Of a stretch of DNA of 33,085 nt, positions 23,658 through 30,953 are shown piece after piece. A program made the position numbers and the translations under genes. Source of the stretch: Phycisphaeraceae bacterium (GTDB taxonomy: Bacteria > Planctomycetota > Phycisphaerae > Phycisphaerales > Phycisphaeraceae); NCBI GenBank assembly GCA_020848195.1, contig JADLAP010000121.1, positions 1 to 33,085 on the forward strand. Direction: 5' to 3'. Every line of letters starts with the position of its first letter. The first letter of the stretch is position 1. The notes beneath the pieces are model-generated. The model was not told where the DNA came from. It searched no databases and saw only the letters and a program-made list of their open reading frames with translations.

Positions 23658-25505
23658 ATGCCCCCTGAACAAAACAACACCTGCGGCGACGAGATTCCCT
23701 GCTCCACCGACAGCCTTCAAATGCTCGCGGAAGCCGGCAGGAGTTCCCACGAGTCGGAATTCTTCAATCCCATTCCGCCGGGCTACGTGCGTGGCCGGCA
23801 CAAGTACATGGCGGTCCTCGGCACCGTCATGAGTGGTCTGGGCAAGGGCATCTTCTCCAGTTCGCTGGCCAAACTGCTCAAGGACAAACGCCTTCGCGTC
23901 GCCCCCATCAAGATGGAGGGCTATCTCAACATCGATTCCGGCACGCTCAATCCCTACCGCCACGGCGAAGTGTTCGTCCTCGACGACGGCATGGAAACCG
24001 ACATGGACCTGGGCACGTACGAGCGCATGCTCGACCAGGATCTGACGGCGGACAACTTCACCACCAGCGGGCAGATTTTCCGTCGCGTGCTCGACAAGGA
24101 GCGCCACGGCGGCTACCTCGGCCGGGACGTGCAGATGATTCCCCACGTCACCGGCGAAGTGAAATACGCCCTGCGCGAGCTGGCGATGAAGCAGAACGCC
24201 GACGTGGTGTTCATCGAGGTCGGCGGCACGGTGGGCGACTACGAAAACGGCTTCTACATCGAAGCCCTGCGCGAACTGGCCTTCGAGGAAGGCGAGAAGA
24301 GCGTCTGTTTCGTGGCGCTGACGTACATCATCGAGCCGCACTCGCTGGGCGAGCAGAAGTCCAAGGCCGCGCAGCTTGGATTGAAGAAGGTGATGGAAGC
24401 CGGCATTCAGCCTCACATCGTCGCCTGCCGCGCCCACACGGAAGTCAAGGAAACGGCGATGGAGAAGATCGCCATGTTCAGCAACGTGCCCAAGCGGCGC
24501 GTCTTCTCCATGCACGACCGCGAGTCGATCTACACCATTCCCGACGCCATGCGCGAGGCCGGCCTCGACAGCCAGGTGCTGACGATTCTCGACCTGCACG
24601 ACCGCGTGGACCAGGGCTTCGAGGACCGTTCCCGCGACCGCTGGCACGTGTTCGTGAACAAGCTGCAATCCAAGCGGAAGTTCACCGCGCGCGTGGCGAT
24701 CACGGGGAAATACGCGAAAATCCGCGACGCCTACGCCTCCATCGACAAAGCTCTGGAGCATTGCGGCGCTCATCTGTCGGTGGAACTGGACACGAGGTGG
24801 GTGGACACGACGCAGATGGACCCGGCGAAGGTCACCGGCGTGCTGGAAGGCTTCGACGCGGTGATCGTGCCCGGCGGGTTCGGCGTACGCGGGACGGAGG
24901 GCAAGATCGCCTGCGTGCGGTACTGCCGGGAAAACGCGCTGCCGTATCTGGGCATCTGCCTCGGTTTCCAGATCGCGGTGATCGAGTTCGCACGCAACGT
25001 CTGCGGGATGCAGGAGGCCAGCAGCACGGAATTCAACGCAGGCACGCCGCATCCGGTGATCGATATCCTGCCGGAGCAGAAGAAAATCGAAGGCCTCGGC
25101 GGAAACATGAGACTCGGCGGCAAGGATGTGCTGCTGACGCCGGGGACGCTGGCGTCGTTCCTGTTCGACAGCGCCAGGACGGTTCGCGGCCGATTCAGGC
25201 ATCGGTACGAAGTCGATCCGCGGTTCATCGAAACGCTGGAACAGCACGGCATGGTCTTCTCCGGCCGGCATCCGCAGCAGCCGATCATGCAGATTCTCGA
25301 ACTGCCGCATCGCGACCATCCTTTCTTCATCGGCGGTCAGTTCCATCCGGAGCTGACCAGCCGGCCTCTGAGGCCCCAGCCGATGTTCATGGGCCTGGTC
25401 GCCGCCGCGATCCGTCACGCCCATCCCGACGTGCCCGCCGGTGAAATCAGCGATCGCTGGCTGCCTCCGGTCAAGAAGCCCACGCTGCAGACCAGCCCGG
25501 CCTGA
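23658..25505 (+). CDS. pyrG: CTP synthase (glutamine-hydrolysing), divergent form
   Basis: The 615-residue protein converts UTP to CTP using ATP and glutamine. The amidoligase domain has TVMSGLGKGIFSSSLAK (56-72) and HGEVFVLDDGMETDMDLGTYER. EVGGTVGDYE is the second family block. The glutaminase domain has GICLGFQ with the nucleophile Cys and FHPEL with the His-Glu pair. Two things differ from the usual form: about 47 extra residues precede HKYMAVLG, and the canonical KLDPYINVDPGTM region reads KMEGYLNIDSGTLNP. Met22 (23721) is an alternative start. The gene is followed after 122 bp by the DUF481 gene. Confidence 0.93.
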   Translation: MPPEQNNTCGDEIPCSTDSLQMLAEAGRSSHESEFFNPIPPGYVRGRHKYMAVLGTVMSGLGKGIFSSSLAKLLKDKRLRVAPIKMEGYLNIDSGTLNPYRHGEVFVLDDGMETDMDLGTYERMLDQDLTADNFTTSGQIFRRVLDKERHGGYLGRDVQMIPHVTGEVKYALRELAMKQNADVVFIEVGGTVGDYENGFYIEALRELAFEEGEKSVCFVALTYIIEPHSLGEQKSKAAQLGLKKVMEAGIQPHIVACRAHTEVKETAMEKIAMFSNVPKRRVFSMHDRESIYTIPDAMREAGLDSQVLTILDLHDRVDQGFEDRSRDRWHVFVNKLQSKRKFTARVAITGKYAKIRDAYASIDKALEHCGAHLSVELDTRWVDTTQMDPAKVTGVLEGFDAVIVPGGFGVRGTEGKIACVRYCRENALPYLGICLGFQIAVIEFARNVCGMQEASSTEFNAGTPHPVIDILPEQKKIEGLGGNMRLGGKDVLLTPGTLASFLFDSARTVRGRFRHRYEVDPRFIETLEQHGMVFSGRHPQQPIMQILELPHRDHPFFIGGQFHPELTSRPLRPQPMFMGLVAAAIRHAHPDVPAGEISDRWLPPVKKPTLQTSPA

Positions 25506-25537
25506 GCGACATGCGACAAGAAAGTTTTCGCACGACA

Positions 25538-25567
25538 TTGCCGCGAACCGACGCGGCTTGCTATCCT
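25538..25567 (+). promoter_or_regulatory. Possible promoter of the DUF481 gene
   Basis: TTGCCG and TATCCT are 18 bp apart, each matching 4 of 6. They would start transcription near 25574, about 54 nt before the chosen ATG. Confidence 0.25.
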
Positions 25568-25627
25568 TCCTTCCACGCGCCGCCCGGTCGCGCGGCAACG
25601 GCTCAAATGATCGCGGGAGTGATCGAC

Positions 25628-26614
25628 ATGGTGATGCGTGTGCTGTCGTCTCTGACATTGTCGGCAATGCTGCTGGCCGGTTCGGCTGCGCTGGCGGACG
25701 AGGTGGTGCTCAAGACCGGGGACCGTCTGATCGGCGCGGTGCTGGAGCAGACGGCGGAAAAGGTGACGGTGCAGCATCCGGTGCTGGGCAAGCTGGAGAT
25801 TCCAGCCTCGCAGGTGGCGCAGGTGGTCAAGGAAGGCGACGCACAGGCCCCGGTTCCGGCTGCCCCCGCGCCGACGCCCGTGGCCGCCGCGGTCGCCGCC
25901 GCGCCCAAGTCTGACGCCCCCGCACTGCCTGAGCGGGAGTCCTGGTTCGATCGCATGCGCAAGGTCTGGAAGTCCCACTTCGAACTCGGCGCCAACATCA
26001 CCTCCGGCAACAGCGAAGCCGTGGCGTTCTACTCCGCGTTCAAGACCACGCGGGAAACCAAGTCCAACACGCTCAAGCTTGATGCCGCGTACTACCGCAA
26101 CACCAGCGATGGAACGGAATCCCGCGACAACTTCACGACCGGGCTGTTCAGCGAGTGGCCGATCGCGGATTCGCGCTGGTCCGTGTTCGCCCAGGGTCGG
26201 TATGACTACGACGAATACCAGTCCTGGCTGCACCGGCTCACCGGCGCCGGCGGTCTGGGCTACGATCTGATCAAGCTGCCCAAGTTCGACTTCAAGCTCC
26301 GCGGAGGTGCCGGCTTCGCCAGGGAGTTTGGTTCGGAGGATGAAAACATCAAGCCCGAAGGTCTGGCCGGTTTCGATTCGCACTGGACCATCACCGACGC
26401 CCAGACGCTGGCCGCCCGGTCCATGTATTACCCCGACATGGGCAGCTTGGGCGAATTCCGCGTTGTTTCCGCGGTGGAATGGCTGGTCAAGCTGTCCACC
26501 GCTGACGGGCTGAGCCTCAAGGTTGCCATCGAACACGAGTATCAGTCCGAGGTCGATCCCGGCCGCAAGAACAACGATCTGAGGCTGATCAGCGCCATCG
26601 TGTTCGACTTTTGA
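25628..26614 (+). CDS. DUF481-family outer-membrane protein
   Basis: The 328-residue product has a signal peptide (MRVLSSLTLSAMLLAGSAALA, cleavage likely after A23), a short N-terminal segment DEVVLKTGDRLIGAVLEQTAEKV that resembles the small SH3-like repeat found before DUF481, a Pro/Ala-rich linker, and then a beta-rich domain from FELGANITSGNSEAVAFY onward that ends in a C-terminal Phe typical of outer-membrane barrels. Its function is unknown; the family name describes a putative salt-induced or porin-like barrel. ATG 25628 is chosen as GGGAG lies 8-9 nt upstream. The longer frame from 25511 would put 39 unlikely residues before the signal peptide. Confidence 0.85.
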   Translation: MVMRVLSSLTLSAMLLAGSAALADEVVLKTGDRLIGAVLEQTAEKVTVQHPVLGKLEIPASQVAQVVKEGDAQAPVPAAPAPTPVAAAVAAAPKSDAPALPERESWFDRMRKVWKSHFELGANITSGNSEAVAFYSAFKTTRETKSNTLKLDAAYYRNTSDGTESRDNFTTGLFSEWPIADSRWSVFAQGRYDYDEYQSWLHRLTGAGGLGYDLIKLPKFDFKLRGGAGFAREFGSEDENIKPEGLAGFDSHWTITDAQTLAARSMYYPDMGSLGEFRVVSAVEWLVKLSTADGLSLKVAIEHEYQSEVDPGRKNNDLRLISAIVFDF

Positions 26615-26635
26615 TCGGCATCGCCGGCCTCGGCA

Positions 26636-26665
26636 TCGACGGCGGCGCAAGCCAACTGCTATCAT
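26636..26665 (+). promoter_or_regulatory. Possible promoter of tyrS, near-leaderless
   Basis: TCGACG (4 of 6) and TATCAT (5 of 6) are 18 bp apart, and TGC precedes the -10 as an extended -10. The box ends 9 nt before the tyrS ATG and no SD is present. Confidence 0.45.
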
Positions 26666-26674
26666 GTTCCGGCC

Positions 26675-27865
26675 ATGAACATCGACGAACAACTGACACT
26701 ATTGGGCCGGGGCGTGGAACAGATTTTCAGCCTGGAGGAACTGAAGCGGAAGCTCAGTCTCAAAAGGCCTCTGCGCATCAAGCTCGGCATGGATCCCACC
26801 GCGCCGGACCTGCACCTCGGTCACACCGTCGTGCTGCGGAAGCTGCGCCAGTTCCAGGACCTGGGCCACATCGCCATCCTCATCATCGGCGACTACACCG
26901 CCCGCATCGGCGATCCCACCGGCCGGGACACCACGCGACCCGTCCTCGACGGCGACCAGATCGCAGCCAACGCCAGGACCTACCTCGACCAGGCGGGCAA
27001 AATCCTCGATATGTCCCCGGGAAAACTCCAGGTCCGGCCCAACAGCCGCTGGCTCGCCCAACTGAGCTTCGCCGATGTCCTGCGTCTGACCGGACAGATC
27101 ACCGTCCAGCAGATGCTCCACCGCGAGAACTTCAAAAAGCGTCTTGCGGAAGAGCGCGAAATCATGGTCAGCGAGTTCATGTACCCGCTCATGCAGGCCT
27201 ACGACTCCGTGGTCATCGAAGCCGACGTCGAACTCGGCGGCACGGATCAGACCTTCAACAACCTCATGGGCCGGCAACTCATGGAGAAACAGGGCCTGGA
27301 CAAACAGGTCGTCATGGTCCTGCCCCTGCTCGTCGGTCTCGACGGCAAGGACAAGATGAGCAAGAGCAAGGGCAACGCGATTGCCATCACCGAAAAGCCG
27401 GACGAGATGTACGGCAAGGTGATGAGCATCCCCGACAATCTGATGGTCAACTACTTCGACCTGCTGACCGGCCTGCCCGCCGACCGGATTCGCAGCCTGG
27501 TCGATGTGAGCCAGACGCATCCGCGTGACGCGAAGGACATTCTTGCCCGGATCATCGTGGAGAACTACCACGACCGCGACGCCGCCAACGCCGCCAGCAC
27601 GGAGTTCCGCCGCCGGTTCAGCGAAGGACAGCTTCCCACGGACCTTGAAACGAAAACCGTGTCGGAAGCGACGCTCGGCATCATCAAGCTCATCGTGCAG
27701 GCCGGTTTTGCTCCCAGCAACGGCGAAGCTCGCCGGCTGATCCAGCAGGGCGCGGTCACGCTGTCCGGCCGCAAGATCGAAGACGCCAATGAACAGATCG
27801 CCATCGAAGGCGAATTGATCCTCCAGGTCGGCAAGCGCCGCGTCTGCCGCGTGGTTCGAGGCTGA
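26675..27865 (+). CDS. tyrS: Tyrosine-tRNA ligase
   Basis: The 396-residue class-I synthetase charges tRNA-Tyr. HLGH (47-50) and KMSKS (227-231) are the two signatures, with GDYTARIGDPTGR and GGTDQTFNNLMGR in between. The C-terminal S4 domain (about 335-390, ending EGELILQVGKRRVCRVV) binds tRNA. The short length and motif layout fit the TyrZ-like group. It begins right after a -10-like box with no SD. It converges on the metallophosphoesterase gene, with 24 nt between. Confidence 0.97.
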   Translation: MNIDEQLTLLGRGVEQIFSLEELKRKLSLKRPLRIKLGMDPTAPDLHLGHTVVLRKLRQFQDLGHIAILIIGDYTARIGDPTGRDTTRPVLDGDQIAANARTYLDQAGKILDMSPGKLQVRPNSRWLAQLSFADVLRLTGQITVQQMLHRENFKKRLAEEREIMVSEFMYPLMQAYDSVVIEADVELGGTDQTFNNLMGRQLMEKQGLDKQVVMVLPLLVGLDGKDKMSKSKGNAIAITEKPDEMYGKVMSIPDNLMVNYFDLLTGLPADRIRSLVDVSQTHPRDAKDILARIIVENYHDRDAANAASTEFRRRFSEGQLPTDLETKTVSEATLGIIKLIVQAGFAPSNGEARRLIQQGAVTLSGRKIEDANEQIAIEGELILQVGKRRVCRVVRG

Positions 27866-27889
27866 AGCACGATCCGCCGGCGGTCGGAG

Positions 27890-28621
27890 TCAGGCACGCC
27901 ATCGCGTGAAGCGCGTCAACACGTGGCGCCACAGGGAAGGCCGTTCCGCCAGGACGTTGTCCACGCACTGCACCGTGCCGTCGCCGTGAAGCAGGGCATA
28001 ACCGCGCCAGCTCTGGGGCAGGCCCAGGTAGCGGGTGTCGCCGATCTGCTTGTCGAACCACTGGTGATGATGTCCGAAGAACCAGAGTCTGGGCCGGTAT
28101 CGGTGCGCGATGCGGTCGCCGCCTTCAAAGCCAGTCGGCCCCATGTGACCGAAACGTGGGTTGCCCGGCACGCCGATGCCCGCCGGACAGTCGTGCGTAA
28201 CCACGATGTCCACCGCGTCAGGCGGATGGCTCAGACATTGTTCGATGTGACAGGTTTCGATGACCGCCGCCCTCGGCGTCTCCCGGGCGTCCATGTACTT
28301 CGCGCCGCCCAGCGCCAGGAAATGGAACCCCGCGATGGTGGATAGCGATCCCCGCGGCATGTGCGTCAGGCAGTGACGATAGCGCAGAACCAGGACGGGC
28401 AGGGCGTCGAAATCCTCGTGATTGCCTTCGATGAAATGGACGGGACAGGGATATTGCAGTTTTTTTCCGCGGAAATGGCGGCGGAGGAAAGGCTCGTACA
28501 GGCCGAGGTCGCCAAGCACGACCGCGGCGTCGACGGGTTGTCCGGTCAGCGCCTGGGCATGTTCGATCTGCTGGAGCGGCAGATCGAATCGGCAATGCAC
28601 GTCCGCCAGCAGGAGGATCAC
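27890..28621 (-). CDS. Metallophosphoesterase
   Basis: The 243-residue protein has the calcineurin-like dimetal set: D7-x-H9 (ADVHC), GDLG (37-40), GNHE (66-69), THDCPAG and GHHH. Substrate unknown. The GTG start overlaps the stop of the upstream sensor gene as GTGA, so the two are translated together. That ties this hydrolase to the sensor's nucleotidyltransferase output, possibly reversing or acting on the same nucleotide signal (inference). Confidence 0.88.
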   Translation of the reverse strand: MILLLADVHCRFDLPLQQIEHAQALTGQPVDAAVVLGDLGLYEPFLRRHFRGKKLQYPCPVHFIEGNHEDFDALPVLVLRYRHCLTHMPRGSLSTIAGFHFLALGGAKYMDARETPRAAVIETCHIEQCLSHPPDAVDIVVTHDCPAGIGVPGNPRFGHMGPTGFEGGDRIAHRYRPRLWFFGHHHQWFDKQIGDTRYLGLPQSWRGYALLHGDGTVQCVDNVLAERPSLWRHVLTRFTRWRA

Positions 28622-30843
28622 GTGGGCACCTGGGCCATGCCCGTGAAGTCGTAGGCCAGGCGGGTCTGGAAGTGACGGACCTGCGAGAAGCTCTCCTTGA
28701 GGATGCGTTGTTCGAGATGGGTCAGGTGCGACGGTTCGATGAAATTGTCCGGCGGCCTACCCTCGCTCAGCGCTCGCACCTGCGTGGCGAAGCGCATCTG
28801 CATCAGGGACAGATAGACCTCCTGGATTTCCATGTGATTCAGGGGCTGGATGACGCCCAGGTCGCGCAGATGTTCGAGTCGTTCGAGGGTGTTGGTGGCC
28901 TTGACCCCATGGCGCAGGGCGTAGATGCGGGTGAAATCGACGATGGGCGTCATCGCGGCCTTGATGTTCAGCGCGCGTCGTCCGTCGGGCGTCTGTTCGA
29001 GCTGGAAGTGGCCGAAAACGCCCAGGGGCGGCACGTAGAGCAGGATGTTCCGCGCCAGTTGCGCGAAGAAGCGTGCGTGGCCGGCCAGTTCCGCGTCCAG
29101 GTGACGGCGCAGCTCATCGGCCAGCGCGGATTCCCCGTGGCCGCCGCGGAAGTCGAAGAAGATTTTCGCCTGCAGCAGATCATCCGCTTCCAGCGTGCGG
29201 ATCCAGCCGGAAAAGTGACGTTTCCACGCGGACAGCGGCTGACACCATTTCGGGTTCATCGCCATGACCTGCCCGTTGCAGCGTGCGTAGCCGGCGTCGT
29301 GAAGCCGGTCGCAGACCTGTCGTCCGAGCGCCAGGAAATAGGCCTTCGCGGCGTCCAGTTCCTCCTCGCGCACATCGGCGAAGAGCAACGCGTTGTCCTG
29401 GTCGGTGTGCAGCGTCTGTTCCCGCCTGCCCTCGCTGCCCATGATCAGAAACACGAACGGGGCGGGCGGCGGTCCCATCTCCCGCAGTGCCATCCGCAGC
29501 AGCGATTCCACCACCGCGTCGGTGTTCAACGTGATCAGCCGGTTGACCAGGGGCGCTTTGACCCCGCTGTCGACCAGGGATTTGACCAGCGTGGGCAACG
29601 CCTGGTTGACGCGAATGATGTCCCGCGGCGTCGCGGCGTCACGCAGATCGTCCAGAATCCGATATCCCGTGCCACCCTCCTGCCCGGCGCGCAGCATCGT
29701 CAGACTCAGTTGAAGCTCCTCCACCACGGTCTTGAGCCTGGCCTCCTGGCGACGCGAGAGGCCCAGGTCTTCGAGCAGTTGCCCGTGGGTCTGGTCGAGC
29801 GCTTCCTGTTCCCGTTTGCGGCTGGTGATGTCCGTGGCGACGATGATCCTGCCCCGTCGCGGACCGATGTGAATGTCGGAACACGCCAGCATGCAGTGGA
29901 GGATGGAGCCGTCCTTGCGGCGCAGGTCCGCTTCATGCTGGTCCTCGGCCGGTGACGCATCGGACGAAGTTTCCGCCGGTTCGCCTGTGGACGTAACCAG
30001 CAGATCGTGAAAGCTCAGTTGGGCAAGCTCCTCCTGGCTGTAGCCGAGCATGACGCAGGCGCTGGCGTTGCCGTAGAGTTTGTCGTCATCGAGCGACATG
30101 AGGATCGACGCTCCCGCGGATTCGACGAGCGTGCGATACCGGGCTTCGGACTGCTTGAGGGCATCCTCGGCCAGTCGGCGTTTCTTTTCAGCGGTCCAAC
30201 TGACGGCGGCGATCAGCGTCAGCAGCGACGCCACCGCCAGCAGAATGGCCACGGACCAGCCGACCAGCCGGCGGGTGACGCCTCGGATTTCCTCCTGAAC
30301 ATCGTCGAGGTAAATACCTGTGCCGATGATCCAGCCCCACGGCTCAAATCCCTTGACAAACGACAGCTTGGGTACGATCCGGCTCGGATCGTCTTTCCAG
30401 TTCCACTGGTAATGGATGTATCCCGATCCCTTGCGACGGACCAGTTCGACCGCCTCCACGAACAGGCGCTTGCCGCTGGGGTCGGCGAAATCGGTCAAAT
30501 CCTTGCCGTTAAGGTCGAATCGGTAGGGATGGACCACCATGCGCGGGTGCATGTCGTTGATCCAGAAGTAGTCCTTCATGTGAGGCCCGTAGTGAAGGTT
30601 CTGGACCTGGATGATCGCCTGCGCCTGGGCCTGATCGCGGGTGATGCGGCCTTCACGGACCTGCTGCTCGAAGTTCGCCAGAATGTTCCACGCCGAGTGG
30701 GTTAGTTCCCGGATCATCTCCTTTTTGCGATCCAGGATGGACTGCTCGAGCGCGGGGAGGAGGACTGAGAAAATGGCGACGCCGAAGAGTGCGGCGCAAA
30801 GGAGGATGGGCAGGACGATTTTGAGGATGAAGGCGCGCCACAT
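28618..30843 (-). CDS. Membrane sensor: Cache, PAS and DUF294 nucleotidyltransferase domains
   Basis: The 741-residue protein has TM1 (8-30), a periplasmic Cache domain (about 33-188, with HYGPHMKDYFWINDMHPRMV and GTGIYLDDVQEEI), TM2 (193-216), a PAS domain (225-345, ending in the GRIIVATDITSRK block), a linker, and a DUF294-type nucleotidyltransferase (about 395-560) with GS469-470-EGRREQTLHT-D481-x-D483 as active site. A C-terminal helical DUF294_C-like domain (570-730) follows. DUF294 is usually found with CBS or cNMP-binding domains in soluble proteins, so this membrane-sensor fusion is unusual. The start at 30843 has GGAGG 6 nt upstream. The longer frame to 30882 has no family match. Confidence 0.9.
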   Translation of the reverse strand: MWRAFILKIVLPILLCAALFGVAIFSVLLPALEQSILDRKKEMIRELTHSAWNILANFEQQVREGRITRDQAQAQAIIQVQNLHYGPHMKDYFWINDMHPRMVVHPYRFDLNGKDLTDFADPSGKRLFVEAVELVRRKGSGYIHYQWNWKDDPSRIVPKLSFVKGFEPWGWIIGTGIYLDDVQEEIRGVTRRLVGWSVAILLAVASLLTLIAAVSWTAEKKRRLAEDALKQSEARYRTLVESAGASILMSLDDDKLYGNASACVMLGYSQEELAQLSFHDLLVTSTGEPAETSSDASPAEDQHEADLRRKDGSILHCMLACSDIHIGPRRGRIIVATDITSRKREQEALDQTHGQLLEDLGLSRRQEARLKTVVEELQLSLTMLRAGQEGGTGYRILDDLRDAATPRDIIRVNQALPTLVKSLVDSGVKAPLVNRLITLNTDAVVESLLRMALREMGPPPAPFVFLIMGSEGRREQTLHTDQDNALLFADVREEELDAAKAYFLALGRQVCDRLHDAGYARCNGQVMAMNPKWCQPLSAWKRHFSGWIRTLEADDLLQAKIFFDFRGGHGESALADELRRHLDAELAGHARFFAQLARNILLYVPPLGVFGHFQLEQTPDGRRALNIKAAMTPIVDFTRIYALRHGVKATNTLERLEHLRDLGVIQPLNHMEIQEVYLSLMQMRFATQVRALSEGRPPDNFIEPSHLTHLEQRILKESFSQVRHFQTRLAYDFTGMAQVPT

Positions 30844-30860
30844 GCGGTGCCTCCGGGCTG

Positions 30861-30889
30861 ATCGGACACCAAGGCCGGGCAAGTGTCAA
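30861..30889 (-). promoter_or_regulatory. Possible promoter of the Cache-PAS-DUF294 gene
   Basis: A perfect TTGACA on the minus strand (30884-30889) is followed 17 bp later by TCCGAT (3 of 6). The -10 is weak. Confidence 0.3.
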
Positions 30890-30891
30890 CA

Positions 30892-30938
30892 AGGCCCATG
30901 GGCCTAAGGGGCGTCGCGGCGACCATCCCGCGACGCCC
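30892..30938. terminator. 14-bp palindrome and 11-bp-stem hairpin downstream of the symporter
   Basis: AGGCCCATGGGCCT (30892-30905) is a perfect palindrome. Next to it GGGCGTCGCGG (30909-30919) and CCGCGACGCCC (30928-30938) form a perfect 11-bp stem with an 8-nt loop, 16 nt past the symporter stop. No T-run follows on the minus strand. It is the best candidate for ending the symporter transcript before the next promoter. Confidence 0.5.
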
Positions 30939-30953
30939 GGATCATCTTAACGG

